From Pseudomonadota bacterium (GTDB lineage Bacteria > Pseudomonadota > Alphaproteobacteria > UBA2966 > CAIVPW01), in assembly GCA_027625125.1 (NCBI GenBank), contig JAQBXG010000001.1, forward strand, positions 1-30,423: a stretch of 30,423 nucleotides of DNA. The letters are read 5' to 3'. Every line of letters starts with the position of its first letter. The first letter of the stretch is position 1. Below the pieces are notes generated by a model that saw only the letters and a list, made by a program, of their open reading frames with translations, was not told the origin of the DNA and made no database searches. Of this stretch, positions 13,839 to 21,423 are shown piece by piece. The position numbers were made by a program, and so were the translations under genes.

Positions 13839-16811
13839 ATGTCCCGGTTTCCGCTTCTCAGCCCCGTCTCGACGCTGCCCCGACCGTTCGACGCGGCGCG
13901 CGCCGACGCGGTCGTTGCCGACCTGCTCGCCGCGGGCCGCAAGGTCGGGGGATCGCTGGATTCGTTCCTGGATACGTTCATCGCGGAGCCGGACGCGCTC
14001 GGGTTGGTGCGGTCGCTCGCCGGCAACAGCCCGTTCCTGGCCCAAGCGATGCTGCGGGACCCGGAGATTCTGTTTCTCGCGGCGGACAATGGACTGGAAA
14101 GCACATTCGCCGATATTCTTGCGGCTGTCGAGGGCGCGTGGCGCGGCCTCCCGGCCACCCCCGCGCTGATGAAGACACTTCGGGATGCCCGCGGCCGCGC
14201 TGCTGTCGTCGCCGCCATCGGCGATGTCACCGGACTTTGGCCGCTCGCGGCCGTCACCGGCGCCCTCAGCGATTTCGCCGACGCGGCGGTCTCGGCGACA
14301 GTGCGCCACCAGCTCGCGGCCACGGCGGCGCCGGACATCGACGACCCCGCCGCCGCCAGCGGCTATGTGGTGCTGGCGATGGGCAAGCTCGGGTCGCGCG
14401 AACTCAATTATTCCAGTGACATCGACCTGATCGTTCTGTTCGATCGTGCACGCGCCGCCGCCGCGGGCATCGAGGATCCGTCCGCCACCTTCGTGCGCGC
14501 CACCCGCGAGGTCGTCCGAATCCTCCAGGAACGCACCGGCGACGGGTTCGTGTTCCGCACCGATCTTCGTCTGCGGCCGGATTCCGGCGCGACGCCGCTC
14601 GCCATTTCCACCGAGGCGGCCGAGACGTATTACGAAAGCGTCGGCCAGAACTGGGAACGCGCGGCGATGATCAAGGCGCGGCCGGTGGCCGGCGACCTCG
14701 CCGCCGGACAGTCGTTTCTTGATTCGCTGACGCCGTTTCTATGGCGCAAGCACCTCGACTTCGCCGCGATCGACGACATTCATTCGATCAAGCGGCAGAT
14801 TCACGCCCACAAGGGCCACGGCACAATCCAGGTCGCCGGGCACAACATCAAGCTCGGCGCCGGCGGCATTCGCGAGATCGAGTTCTTTGCCCAGACCCAA
14901 CAGTTGATCGCCGGCGGCCGCGACCCGTCGTTGCGGGTCGCCGATACCTGCGGGGCATTGCGCGCCCTGGCCGCCAGCGGCCGCGTCGCCGGCGACGACG
15001 CGACGGCGCTGATCGACGCCTATCATTTCCTCCGGACTCTCGAACACCGCCTGCAAATGGTCGCCGACGAACAGACCCACACGATTCCCGCCGACGGACC
15101 GGCGCTTGATCGCATTGCCGTGTTCGCCGGGTTCGACGGCGCAGAAGCGTTCGCGGCGGCGGTGCGCGGGCATCTGGCGACGGTGTCGCGCATATCGGCG
15201 CAACTGTTCGCGCATGCGGCGCCGCTGTCCAGCGCCGGCAACCTGGTATTCACCGGCGGCGAGGACGACCCCGACACCCTCGCTACCCTGCGTCGGCTCG
15301 GATTCAACGAACCGGAGCGGGCCGCGGCGATGGTTCGCGCCTGGCACCATGGCCGTTATCGCGCGACGCGTTCGTCCCGGGCGCGGGCGCTGCTGACCGA
15401 ACTGGTGCCGGCGATTCTGGAAGCGTTCGGGCGCACGCCAAACCCGGACGCCGCCTTCGTCCGCTTCGACGAGTTCCTGTCGCGCCTGCCGGCCGGGGTG
15501 CAACTGTTCTCGATGTTCCTCGCCCACCCGGAACTGCTCGATCTCGTCGCGGAGATTCTGGGCAGCGCGCCCAAGCTCGCCGGGCACCTCGCCCAGACGC
15601 CGACCCTGCTCGACGCGGTGCTGTCGCCGGACTTCCATCGCGGGCTGCCCGACCGCAACGCGCTGGCCGCCGATCTCGCCGATACGCTGGCGCGCGCCGG
15701 CGATTTCCAGGACGTGCTGGACCTCAGCCGCGCGTGGGCGCGGGACCGGCGCTTCCAGGTCGGCGTCCAGGTCATGCGCGGCCGGATCGCGGCGCGCGAG
15801 TCGGGCATCATGCTGTCGGACCTGGCCGAGGTGTTGATGGCCGCGCTGCTGCCGAACGTCGAGACGGAATTCGCCGCCACGTCGGGCCGCATCGCCGGGG
15901 CCGAATTCGCCATTGTTGCGCTCGGCAAGCTCGGGGCGCGGGCGCTGACCTCCGGCTCCGACCTCGACCTGGTCTTTCTGTATGACGCGCCCGCCGACGC
16001 GGTGTCGGACGGCGCGCGGCCGCTGCCGGCGGCGACCTATTTCGCCCGCCTGGGCCAGCGATTTCTCGCCGCCCTCAGCGCCCCCACCGCCGAAGGAGCG
16101 CTGTTCGAGGTGGATATGCGGCTGCGTCCGTCCGGGGCCTCGGGACCGATCGCCACTTCGTTGCCGGCGTTCCAGCAATACCACCGCGACAAGGCCTGGA
16201 CCTGGGAGCGAATGGCGCTGACGCGGGCGCGGGTCGTCGTCGCCGGGGACGCCTTCCGGCAGCGGGTCGAGGACGAATTGCGCGCAATTCTCACCGCCCG
16301 CCGCGACCCCGAGGCGCTTCTTCGCGACGTCGCCGAGATGCGGGCGCGCATCGAGCGTGAAAAAAGCAGCGCCAATCCGTGGCTGGTCAAATACGTCCGC
16401 GGCGGCCTGCTGGACCTCGAGTTCCTCGCCCAATACCTGATCCTTTGCCACGCGGCCGATCACCCGGACCTGCTCACCGGCGACACCGCCGAGGCCTTCA
16501 CCCGGCTCGAACGGGCGGGAATCCTCGATCCCGCACTCGCCGACCGGCTGCGCGACGCAGTGCGGCTGGCGCTCGGCATCCAGGCGTTCCTGCGCGAGTG
16601 TTATTCCGACGACTTTGATGAAACCGCCGCGACCGACTCCCTGAAAGCGGCCCTTGCGCGCGCCGTCGGCGCGTCGTCGTTCGACGGGTTGCGCGATGAG
16701 GTTGCCGCGCTCCAGGCATCGACCTACGTCCTGTTCCAGGACCGCATCGAACGTCCGGCGGCGAATCTCCCTTTTATGAACAAGGACGAGGAACCGCCGG
16801 AAACCAACTGA
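13839..16811 (+). CDS. glnE: Bifunctional glutamine synthetase adenylyltransferase/adenylyl-removing enzyme
   Basis: This 990-residue protein sets glutamine synthetase activity by adding or removing AMP under control of PII. Two nucleotidyltransferase domains are visible. The N-terminal adenylyl-removase has KLGSRELNYSSDIDLIVLF with Asp194/Asp196. The C-terminal adenylyltransferase has KLGARALTSGSDLDLVFLY with Asp708/Asp710. Helical GlnE linkers follow each. The frame is open from far upstream. I chose the ATG at 13839 (MSRFPLLSPV) because an ATG at 13746 would leave only 15 bp to the divergent gene. No clear ribosome site supports either. bcp follows after 21 nt. Confidence 0.95.
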   Translation: MSRFPLLSPVSTLPRPFDAARADAVVADLLAAGRKVGGSLDSFLDTFIAEPDALGLVRSLAGNSPFLAQAMLRDPEILFLAADNGLESTFADILAAVEGAWRGLPATPALMKTLRDARGRAAVVAAIGDVTGLWPLAAVTGALSDFADAAVSATVRHQLAATAAPDIDDPAAASGYVVLAMGKLGSRELNYSSDIDLIVLFDRARAAAAGIEDPSATFVRATREVVRILQERTGDGFVFRTDLRLRPDSGATPLAISTEAAETYYESVGQNWERAAMIKARPVAGDLAAGQSFLDSLTPFLWRKHLDFAAIDDIHSIKRQIHAHKGHGTIQVAGHNIKLGAGGIREIEFFAQTQQLIAGGRDPSLRVADTCGALRALAASGRVAGDDATALIDAYHFLRTLEHRLQMVADEQTHTIPADGPALDRIAVFAGFDGAEAFAAAVRGHLATVSRISAQLFAHAAPLSSAGNLVFTGGEDDPDTLATLRRLGFNEPERAAAMVRAWHHGRYRATRSSRARALLTELVPAILEAFGRTPNPDAAFVRFDEFLSRLPAGVQLFSMFLAHPELLDLVAEILGSAPKLAGHLAQTPTLLDAVLSPDFHRGLPDRNALAADLADTLARAGDFQDVLDLSRAWARDRRFQVGVQVMRGRIAARESGIMLSDLAEVLMAALLPNVETEFAATSGRIAGAEFAIVALGKLGARALTSGSDLDLVFLYDAPADAVSDGARPLPAATYFARLGQRFLAALSAPTAEGALFEVDMRLRPSGASGPIATSLPAFQQYHRDKAWTWERMALTRARVVVAGDAFRQRVEDELRAILTARRDPEALLRDVAEMRARIEREKSSANPWLVKYVRGGLLDLEFLAQYLILCHAADHPDLLTGDTAEAFTRLERAGILDPALADRLRDAVRLALGIQAFLRECYSDDFDETAATDSLKAALARAVGASSFDGLRDEVAALQASTYVLFQDRIERPAANLPFMNKDEEPPETN

Positions 16812-16832
16812 TATTCAAGGAGAAACTTGTTC

Positions 16833-17309
16833 ATGGTAAACAAGATCGAAGAGGGCCGACCCGCCCCGGCGTTTTCGATGCCGACAGACAACGGCGGTGG
16901 CGCCGTCAGCCTTGCCAGGCTCAAGGGTCGACCGTTCGTGCTGTATTTCTACCCCCGTGACGACACCCCCGGATGCACAAAGGAAGCAATCGCCTTTACC
17001 GCCGCCCTCGACGATTTCGACGCCGCCGGGGTCGTGGTGATCGGGGTTTCCAAGGATTCCTGCGCGTCCCACGCGAAGTTCCGCGACAAATACATGCTTG
17101 AGCACATCCTCGCCGCCGACGACGACGGCAAGGTCTGCGAGGCCTATGGCGTCTGGGTCGAGAAGAACAACTACGGGCGAAAGTCGATGGGAATCCAGCG
17201 CTCGACCTTTCTGATCGACAAGGATGGAACGATCGCCCGCATCTGGCACAAGGTCAGCGTCGATGGACACGCCGCCGAGGTTCTGGAGGCGGTGAAAACT
17301 CTCGCCTGA
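16833..17309 (+). CDS. bcp: Thioredoxin-dependent thiol peroxidase (Bcp/PrxQ)
   Basis: This 158-residue cytoplasmic peroxiredoxin reduces hydrogen and organic peroxides. The peroxidatic Cys48 lies in FYPRDDTPGCTKEA. The position five residues on, where E. coli Bcp has its resolving Cys, is Ala/Ile here. Other cysteines are Cys77 (SKDSCASH) and Cys102 (KVCEAYG). Either Cys77 acts as a helix-3 resolving residue or the enzyme works as a 1-Cys type. The ATG at 16833 has AAGGAG 10 nt upstream. A TTG at 16827 would add two residues. It is probably co-transcribed with glnE. Confidence 0.95.
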   Translation: MVNKIEEGRPAPAFSMPTDNGGGAVSLARLKGRPFVLYFYPRDDTPGCTKEAIAFTAALDDFDAAGVVVIGVSKDSCASHAKFRDKYMLEHILAADDDGKVCEAYGVWVEKNNYGRKSMGIQRSTFLIDKDGTIARIWHKVSVDGHAAEVLEAVKTLA

Positions 17310-17434
17310 CCGGCCCGTCGTCGGCGGTTGCCAAGAACCCGGCGAGAGGCTACTCAAGGGAAGGGAACCGGAGCGGGCGCCTGACGCGGAGGTCTTCGCC
17401 TTGCACGCACCTCCGGCGAGCCGCGCCGGGCGGA

Positions 17435-17529
17435 ACCGGGGGCACGACACCGGGGGCACGACACCGGGGGCACGACACCGGGGGCACGACACCGGGCAAC
17501 GACACTGGGCAACGACACCGGGCGACGAC
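17435..17529. repeat. GC-rich 13-14 bp tandem repeat, seven units
   Basis: Four perfect 14-bp copies of ACCGGGGGCACGAC (17435-17490) are followed by three 13-bp variants: ACCGGGCAACGAC, ACTGGGCAACGAC and ACCGGGCGACGAC. A broken copy then runs to 17537. The array stops one base before the ATG of the M23 peptidase gene and sits in the 229-bp gap after bcp. Four GGGGG runs with 9-nt spacers lie on the plus strand. The perfect copies are at the 5' end and decay toward the gene. Confidence 0.95.
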
Positions 17530-17538
17530 ACCTGGGGA

Positions 17539-19176
17539 ATGACTGAGCGCATGACTGGGCAGCGGCTTCGCGTCTGGCGCCGGATATGGGACTGGATCGT
17601 CCGGATGACGCCGGAGCGGCAATTCCTGTATCGCAGCCAAGGGGTCGTTCGCGTCCTCAACGTGGGCCGCAAGGCCCAGATCGGCGCCACCGCCGGCCTT
17701 GTCGTTCTGTTCGCCTGGATGACCTTCAGCACCGTCCAGGTAGTTCTCCGCGACCAGATCATCGACGCGAAAGACAATCGCATCGCCCAGGTCACGAGGG
17801 CCTACAATCTGCTCGAGCGGCGTGCGCAGCAGGCCGAAGACCGCTTTCGCGCCATCACCGGCGAACTCGAAACCCAGCACGCGCAACTGGTCGAGCTTCT
17901 CGCCCATCGCTCCCGCATCGAATCGCAACTGGAGCAGGTTCGCGGCGTACTCGACGCGACGGTCGGCGAGCGCGACGAGGCCCGGCTCGAAAACAACGAC
18001 CTGCGCAATCGCGTCGAGCAGCTTGGCGCCGACCTGATCAACGCCGGCGCCACCAACCGCACGCTGGCGCAGTCGCTGGCCGACGCCGAGCACGAAATCT
18101 TCGGGCTCGTCGCCCAGCGTGACCAGGCTATCGAAACGCAGCGCAATCTGACCCGACAGGTCGCCGAACTCACCGACACCATGCGCGAGGCGGGCGGGAT
18201 CGAGCGACGCCTCACCGGGGAACTCGGCGACACCTGGGACCAGCTGGCGGTCGTCACCAGCGAGCGCGACGAGGCCGTGGTGCGCAGCACGCAACTCGAC
18301 GAACAGATCGCCGCCCTCACCGACCGCCTCGAAACCGCGGCGCGGCGCAACAACGCGCTGGCCGAAGACGTCGCGGCGACCGGCCAGATGGCGGCCGCGC
18401 TCCAACTCGAGCGGGAAGAAGCCCTGCGTTCCCGGGACTTCCTCGCCAGTCTTGTTGACGAACTGGAATACCGTCTCGCCGATCTGAAGGATTCCCAGGG
18501 CGACATGATCCTGCGTCTGCAGGAGAGCGCGACCGCAAGCGCGACTGCGGTGGCCGAAGTCGTGGAAATGACCGGACTGCCGGTTGAAGCCCTGCTCGCC
18601 GGCGATCTTCCCGGCGGACCGCCTGGGCAGGGCGGCCCGGTCATGCACGTCGGCGGCGGCATCCTCGATAACGATCAGGCGATATTCCTCGACGCCGTCA
18701 GCGCCGTCGAGGCGGAGCTGGATCGTTGGCAATCGCTCGAAAGCCTGTTGGCGATCCTGCCGCTGGTCGCCCCTGCCGACAACTATTACATCTCCAGCAC
18801 GTTCGGAGAGCGCCGCGACCCGTTCACCCGCCGCCTGGGGATGCACTACGGCCTCGACATGGCCGGCCCGTTCGATTCCGACCTGCGCGCGCCGGCGCCG
18901 GGAATCGTGACCCGCGCCGGTTATTGGGGCGCCTACGGCCGCATGATCGAAATCGACCATGGCCGCGGCATCGTTACCCGCTATGGCCATATGAACAAGA
19001 TCGCCGTCGAAAAGGGGCAATGGATCGAGTTTCGCGACAAGATCGGAACGATGGGCCGCAGCGGCCGGGCAACTGGCTCCCATGTCCACTTCGAAGTATT
19101 GTTCAACGGAGAACCGGTCGATCCCGCCAACTTCCTGAAGGCAGGTCAGTATGTTTTCAAAGTCAACGGAGAATAA
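17539..19176 (+). CDS. M23-family peptidoglycan endopeptidase with long coiled coil
   Basis: The product has 545 residues. A basic cytoplasmic N-terminus (about 45 residues) is followed by one membrane helix (about 46-70), then a long periplasmic coiled coil rich in Glu, Arg, Leu and Gln (about 75-350), then a C-terminal LytM/M23 domain. The zinc site is complete: His436 and Asp440 (HYGLDMAGP) and His515/His517 (HVHFEV). It should cut peptide cross-links in the wall. It overlaps the following bactofilin by 26 bp, matching the known alphaproteobacterial pairing of a membrane-bound M23 protein (LmdC type) with a bactofilin scaffold. The ATG at 17551 is an alternative start. The frame stays open back through the tandem repeat, but that part looks non-coding. 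Confidence 0.92.
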   Translation: MTERMTGQRLRVWRRIWDWIVRMTPERQFLYRSQGVVRVLNVGRKAQIGATAGLVVLFAWMTFSTVQVVLRDQIIDAKDNRIAQVTRAYNLLERRAQQAEDRFRAITGELETQHAQLVELLAHRSRIESQLEQVRGVLDATVGERDEARLENNDLRNRVEQLGADLINAGATNRTLAQSLADAEHEIFGLVAQRDQAIETQRNLTRQVAELTDTMREAGGIERRLTGELGDTWDQLAVVTSERDEAVVRSTQLDEQIAALTDRLETAARRNNALAEDVAATGQMAAALQLEREEALRSRDFLASLVDELEYRLADLKDSQGDMILRLQESATASATAVAEVVEMTGLPVEALLAGDLPGGPPGQGGPVMHVGGGILDNDQAIFLDAVSAVEAELDRWQSLESLLAILPLVAPADNYYISSTFGERRDPFTRRLGMHYGLDMAGPFDSDLRAPAPGIVTRAGYWGAYGRMIEIDHGRGIVTRYGHMNKIAVEKGQWIEFRDKIGTMGRSGRATGSHVHFEVLFNGEPVDPANFLKAGQYVFKVNGE

Positions 19177-19606
19177 GGGGCAGGATATGGCACGCCCTGG
19201 GACGTCCCCGAGCGGTGCCCGCGCAGCGCCGTCCATCATCAGCACGAATCTGCATATCGTCGGTAATCTGAAGACCGAAGGCGAGATTCAGGTCGACGGC
19301 ACGATCGAAGGCGATGTCGCCGCCCAGACGTTGACGATCGGCAGCCACGCCCGGATTTCCGGCGAACTGGTGGCCGAGGAAGTGGTCGTCCACGGCCAGA
19401 TCAACGGCAAGGTCACCGCGCGTTCGGTCAAGCTGGCGAAAACCGCAAAGGTCATCGGCGACATCGTCCACGAGGTACTGGCGATCGAGGCCGGCGCCCA
19501 TATCGAAGGCCAGTTGCGCCGCCTCGAGGAAGCCAAGTCCCGCAAGCCCGGGGCGGCCGAAGGCCCAAAGCTCGCGGCGGCCGCGCCGGCCCAGGCCGCC
19601 GGCTGA
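19151..19606 (+). CDS. Bactofilin
   Basis: This 151-residue protein has a DUF583 beta-helix core running from about SIISTNLHIVGNLKTEGEIQVDGTIEGDV to AHIEGQL. Gly/Val/Ile-rich turns stack to make polymerising filaments, with an Ala/Pro/Lys-rich tail. I chose the ATG at 19151 because it gives the N-terminus MFSKS, the short membrane-targeting motif known for alphaproteobacterial bactofilins. It overlaps the peptidase gene by 26 bp. The ATG at 19187 has a nice AAGGGG 6 nt upstream and would remove that motif, so two forms are possible. The filament probably positions the M23 peptidase at a specific cell site. Confidence 0.94.
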   Translation: MFSKSTENKGQDMARPGTSPSGARAAPSIISTNLHIVGNLKTEGEIQVDGTIEGDVAAQTLTIGSHARISGELVAEEVVVHGQINGKVTARSVKLAKTAKVIGDIVHEVLAIEAGAHIEGQLRRLEEAKSRKPGAAEGPKLAAAAPAQAAG

Positions 19607-19618
19607 ACCCGGCCAGGA

Positions 19619-19638
19619 ACGGCGCGGCGGTGCGCCGT
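19619..19638. terminator. Hairpin after the bactofilin gene
   Basis: ACGGCGC (19619-19625) and GCGCCGT (19632-19638) form a 7-bp GC-rich stem with a 6-nt loop, 12 bp after the bactofilin stop and 14 bp before the next ATG. No T tract follows, so it may reduce read-through or protect the 3' end, not terminate fully. Confidence 0.35.
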
Positions 19639-19652
19639 ATGGTGATGCGGCC

Positions 19653-20201
19653 ATGCAGTCGATGTTCTCGATTCCCCTCTACCGGTTCGCGGTCCCGGGC
19701 TGGCCGTCGAAAAAGGCGCGGATTCTTGCCGCGTTGCCGGAGATCACCGACAAGCATCGCTCCCCGGCCGGCGACACGTTCACCGACTTTTTCCTGAACA
19801 ACGAAGGCACGGCGCTGCCGGCCTACAAGGATGTCGTCGTCGCGGCGATTTCCGATTGTCTCGACGAGTTCCAGCAGGACTATCCGGCCGAGGTCGATCT
19901 GTCGGCGATGTGGTTCGAACGCTCGCTGCGGTCCAACTACCACGGCGCCCACAATCACGGCTCGCTCGGGTTCTCGGCGGTACTGTTCGTCGAATTCGAC
20001 GCCGTCGAGCACCGGCCGACGCGGTTCATCTCGCCGTTCATGGGTTTCTACGCCGGCGGCCTGATCGAATACCGGCCGGAGGCGGTCAGCGAAGGGACCT
20101 TGCTGATGTTTCCCGCCATCGTGCTGCACGAGGTCGAGCCGAACCAGTCCGACAAGGCCCGCACGATCATTTCGTTCAACGTCCGCGGCGCCCGGCAGTA
20201 G
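19653..20201 (+). CDS. Putative 2-oxoglutarate/Fe(II)-dependent oxygenase (TIGR02466-like)
   Basis: The protein has 182 residues with a double-stranded beta-helix pattern. Candidate iron ligands are His100 and His102 (GAHNHGS) and distal His159 (IVLHEVEPN). Arg170 in KARTIISFNV is the usual 2-oxoglutarate carboxylate contact, and the '.R.SISFN' ending matches the TIGR02466 family as I remember it. The HxH form in place of HxD is seen in that family. Substrate unknown. It follows the bactofilin after 46 nt with a hairpin in between, so linkage with the wall genes is uncertain. A second ATG at 19662 is possible. No good ribosome site is visible for either. Confidence 0.75.
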   Translation: MQSMFSIPLYRFAVPGWPSKKARILAALPEITDKHRSPAGDTFTDFFLNNEGTALPAYKDVVVAAISDCLDEFQQDYPAEVDLSAMWFERSLRSNYHGAHNHGSLGFSAVLFVEFDAVEHRPTRFISPFMGFYAGGLIEYRPEAVSEGTLLMFPAIVLHEVEPNQSDKARTIISFNVRGARQ

Positions 20202-20255
20202 GCGCGGCCCTGGTGGTACCAATCCAGCGCTTGGTGGCACGAGCTCGTCGGTTGA

Positions 20256-20272
20256 TGGATCCAAAGGATCCA
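20256..20272. terminator. Hairpin between convergent oxygenase and prfB genes
   Basis: TGGATCC (20256-20262) and GGATCCA (20266-20272) give a 7-bp stem with a 3-nt loop in the 85-bp convergent gap. Two short palindromes lie nearby, TGGTACCA and ACGAGCTCGT. No T run follows on either side. The gap probably ends both transcripts, but the exact element is unclear. Confidence 0.35.
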
Positions 20273-20286
20273 GGCAACTGAAGACG

Positions 20287-21391
20287 TTATGCCGTCTCAA
20301 TGCGCGCGGCCAGCGCCGCACGCATGAACGGGTCCAGTTCGCCGTCCAGCACGGCGGCGGTATTGCCGGTCTCGACCCCGGTGCGGGTGTCCTTCACCAT
20401 CTGGTACGGGTGCAGCACATAGCTGCGGATCTGGTGCCCCCAGCCGATATCGGTCTTGGCCTCATGAGCGGCCTGGCGTTCCGCGTCGCGGCGTTCCAGT
20501 TCGCGCTGATAGAGGCGCGCCCGCAGCATCGCCATCGCCGCGGCGCGGTTCTTGTGTTGTGAGCGGTCGGACTGGCATTGGACGACGATCTCTGTCGGCA
20601 AATGGGTGATCCGCACAGCGCTGTCGGTGCGGTTGACGTGCTGACCGCCGGCGCCCGAGGCGCGATAGGTATCGATCCGCAGGTCCTTTTCCTCGATATC
20701 GATGTCGATGTCCTCGTCGATGACCGGATACACCCAGACGCTGGCGAAGCTCGTGTGCCGCCGCGCCGACGAATCGAACGGCGAAATTCGCACCAGCCGA
20801 TGCACGCCGCTTTCGGTCTTCAGCCAGCCATAGGCGTTGCGGCCGCTGATTCGCATCGTCGTTGATTTGATCCCGGCCTCTTCGCCAGGCGTTTCCTGTT
20901 CCCAGGCGGTGTCGTAGCCGGTGCGTTCGGCCCAGCGCGCATACATGCGCGCCAGCATCTCGGCCCAATCCTGGGATTCGGTGCCGCCGGCGCCGGCATG
21001 CACCTCCAGCCAGGCGTCGTTCGCATCCGCCTCGCCGGACAACAGGCTCTCCAGACGACGGCGTGCGGCGACTTCGCGCAGCTTGGCGAGTTCCGCGTCG
21101 GCGTCGGCCAATGCCGCGTCGTCGCCTTCCTCCTCGGCCAGCTCCGCCAGCGTCACCGCATCCTCAAGCTGCTGCCGCAGTTCCTGATACTCGGCCAGCG
21201 CGTTTTCGAGATGGGTTCGTTCGCGCATCACCGCCTGGGCGCGTTCGGAGTCCGACCACAGGTCGGGGGCTTCGGCGGCGGCGTTGAGTTCCGTCAGGCG
21301 GTTGCGGGACGCATCGACGTCAAAGATGCCTCCTCAGGAGTTCAATCGACTCCTCGATATCCTTGACGATTTGGTGGGCTTCGGCGCGCAC
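20287..21391 (-). CDS. prfB: Peptide chain release factor 2, with programmed +1 frameshift
   Basis: RF2 ends translation at UGA and UAA. The gene begins in one frame at GTG 21391 (MRAEAHQIVKDIEESIELLR...), reads 23 codons to CTT, meets an in-frame TGA (21322-21320), and continues in the +1 frame as DVDASRNRLTELNA. The joined product has 367 residues, the normal length. The codon-recognition motif SPF is at 203-205 and the hydrolysis motif GGQ at 248-250. An in-frame TGA just before the GTG leaves no other ordinary start. A GTG at 21231 would start a 314-residue truncated form lacking part of domain 1. It lies 32 nt after the sensor kinase gene. Confidence 0.97.
21319..21334 (-). promoter_or_regulatory. 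RF2 autoregulatory frameshift site
   Basis: On the minus strand the order is AGGAGG (21334-21329), CAT, CTT, TGA, C. This is the classical RF2 recoding signal: an internal Shine-Dalgarno 3 nt before CUU, a slippery CUU, and a UGA that is read slowly when RF2 is scarce. The T is skipped and reading continues at GAC (Asp24). An AGGAGT-(7 nt)-ACTCCT stem lies just upstream (21354-21336). Confidence 0.96.
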
Positions 21392-21423
21392 CGCGACTCA
21401 ATGCCAGCAGCGCCGCCGCCGCG

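Noticed and set aside
14739..16463. 574-codon minus-strand open frame opposite glnE
   Set aside because: It is an antisense shadow of glnE. The composition is unlike a folded protein and there are no motifs.
17435..17529. CRISPR array
   Set aside because: The units are 13-14 bp and directly adjacent with no spacers, and no cas genes are present.
17401..17538. N-terminal extension of the M23 protein through the tandem repeat
   Set aside because: It would need a TTG start and give Gly/His/Thr/Arg repeats before the normal basic N-terminus. A non-coding repeat is simpler.
17350..19245. 631-codon minus-strand open frame opposite the M23 peptidase gene, including the tandem repeat
   Set aside because: The repeat translates as Cys/Pro/Arg repeats that look tempting, but the rest is the complement of a well-supported coiled-coil peptidase gene.
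20287..21231. prfB as a 314-residue gene starting at GTG 21231
   Set aside because: It lacks the normal RF2 N-terminus, which is encoded upstream in another frame and joined by an exact RF2 frameshift site.
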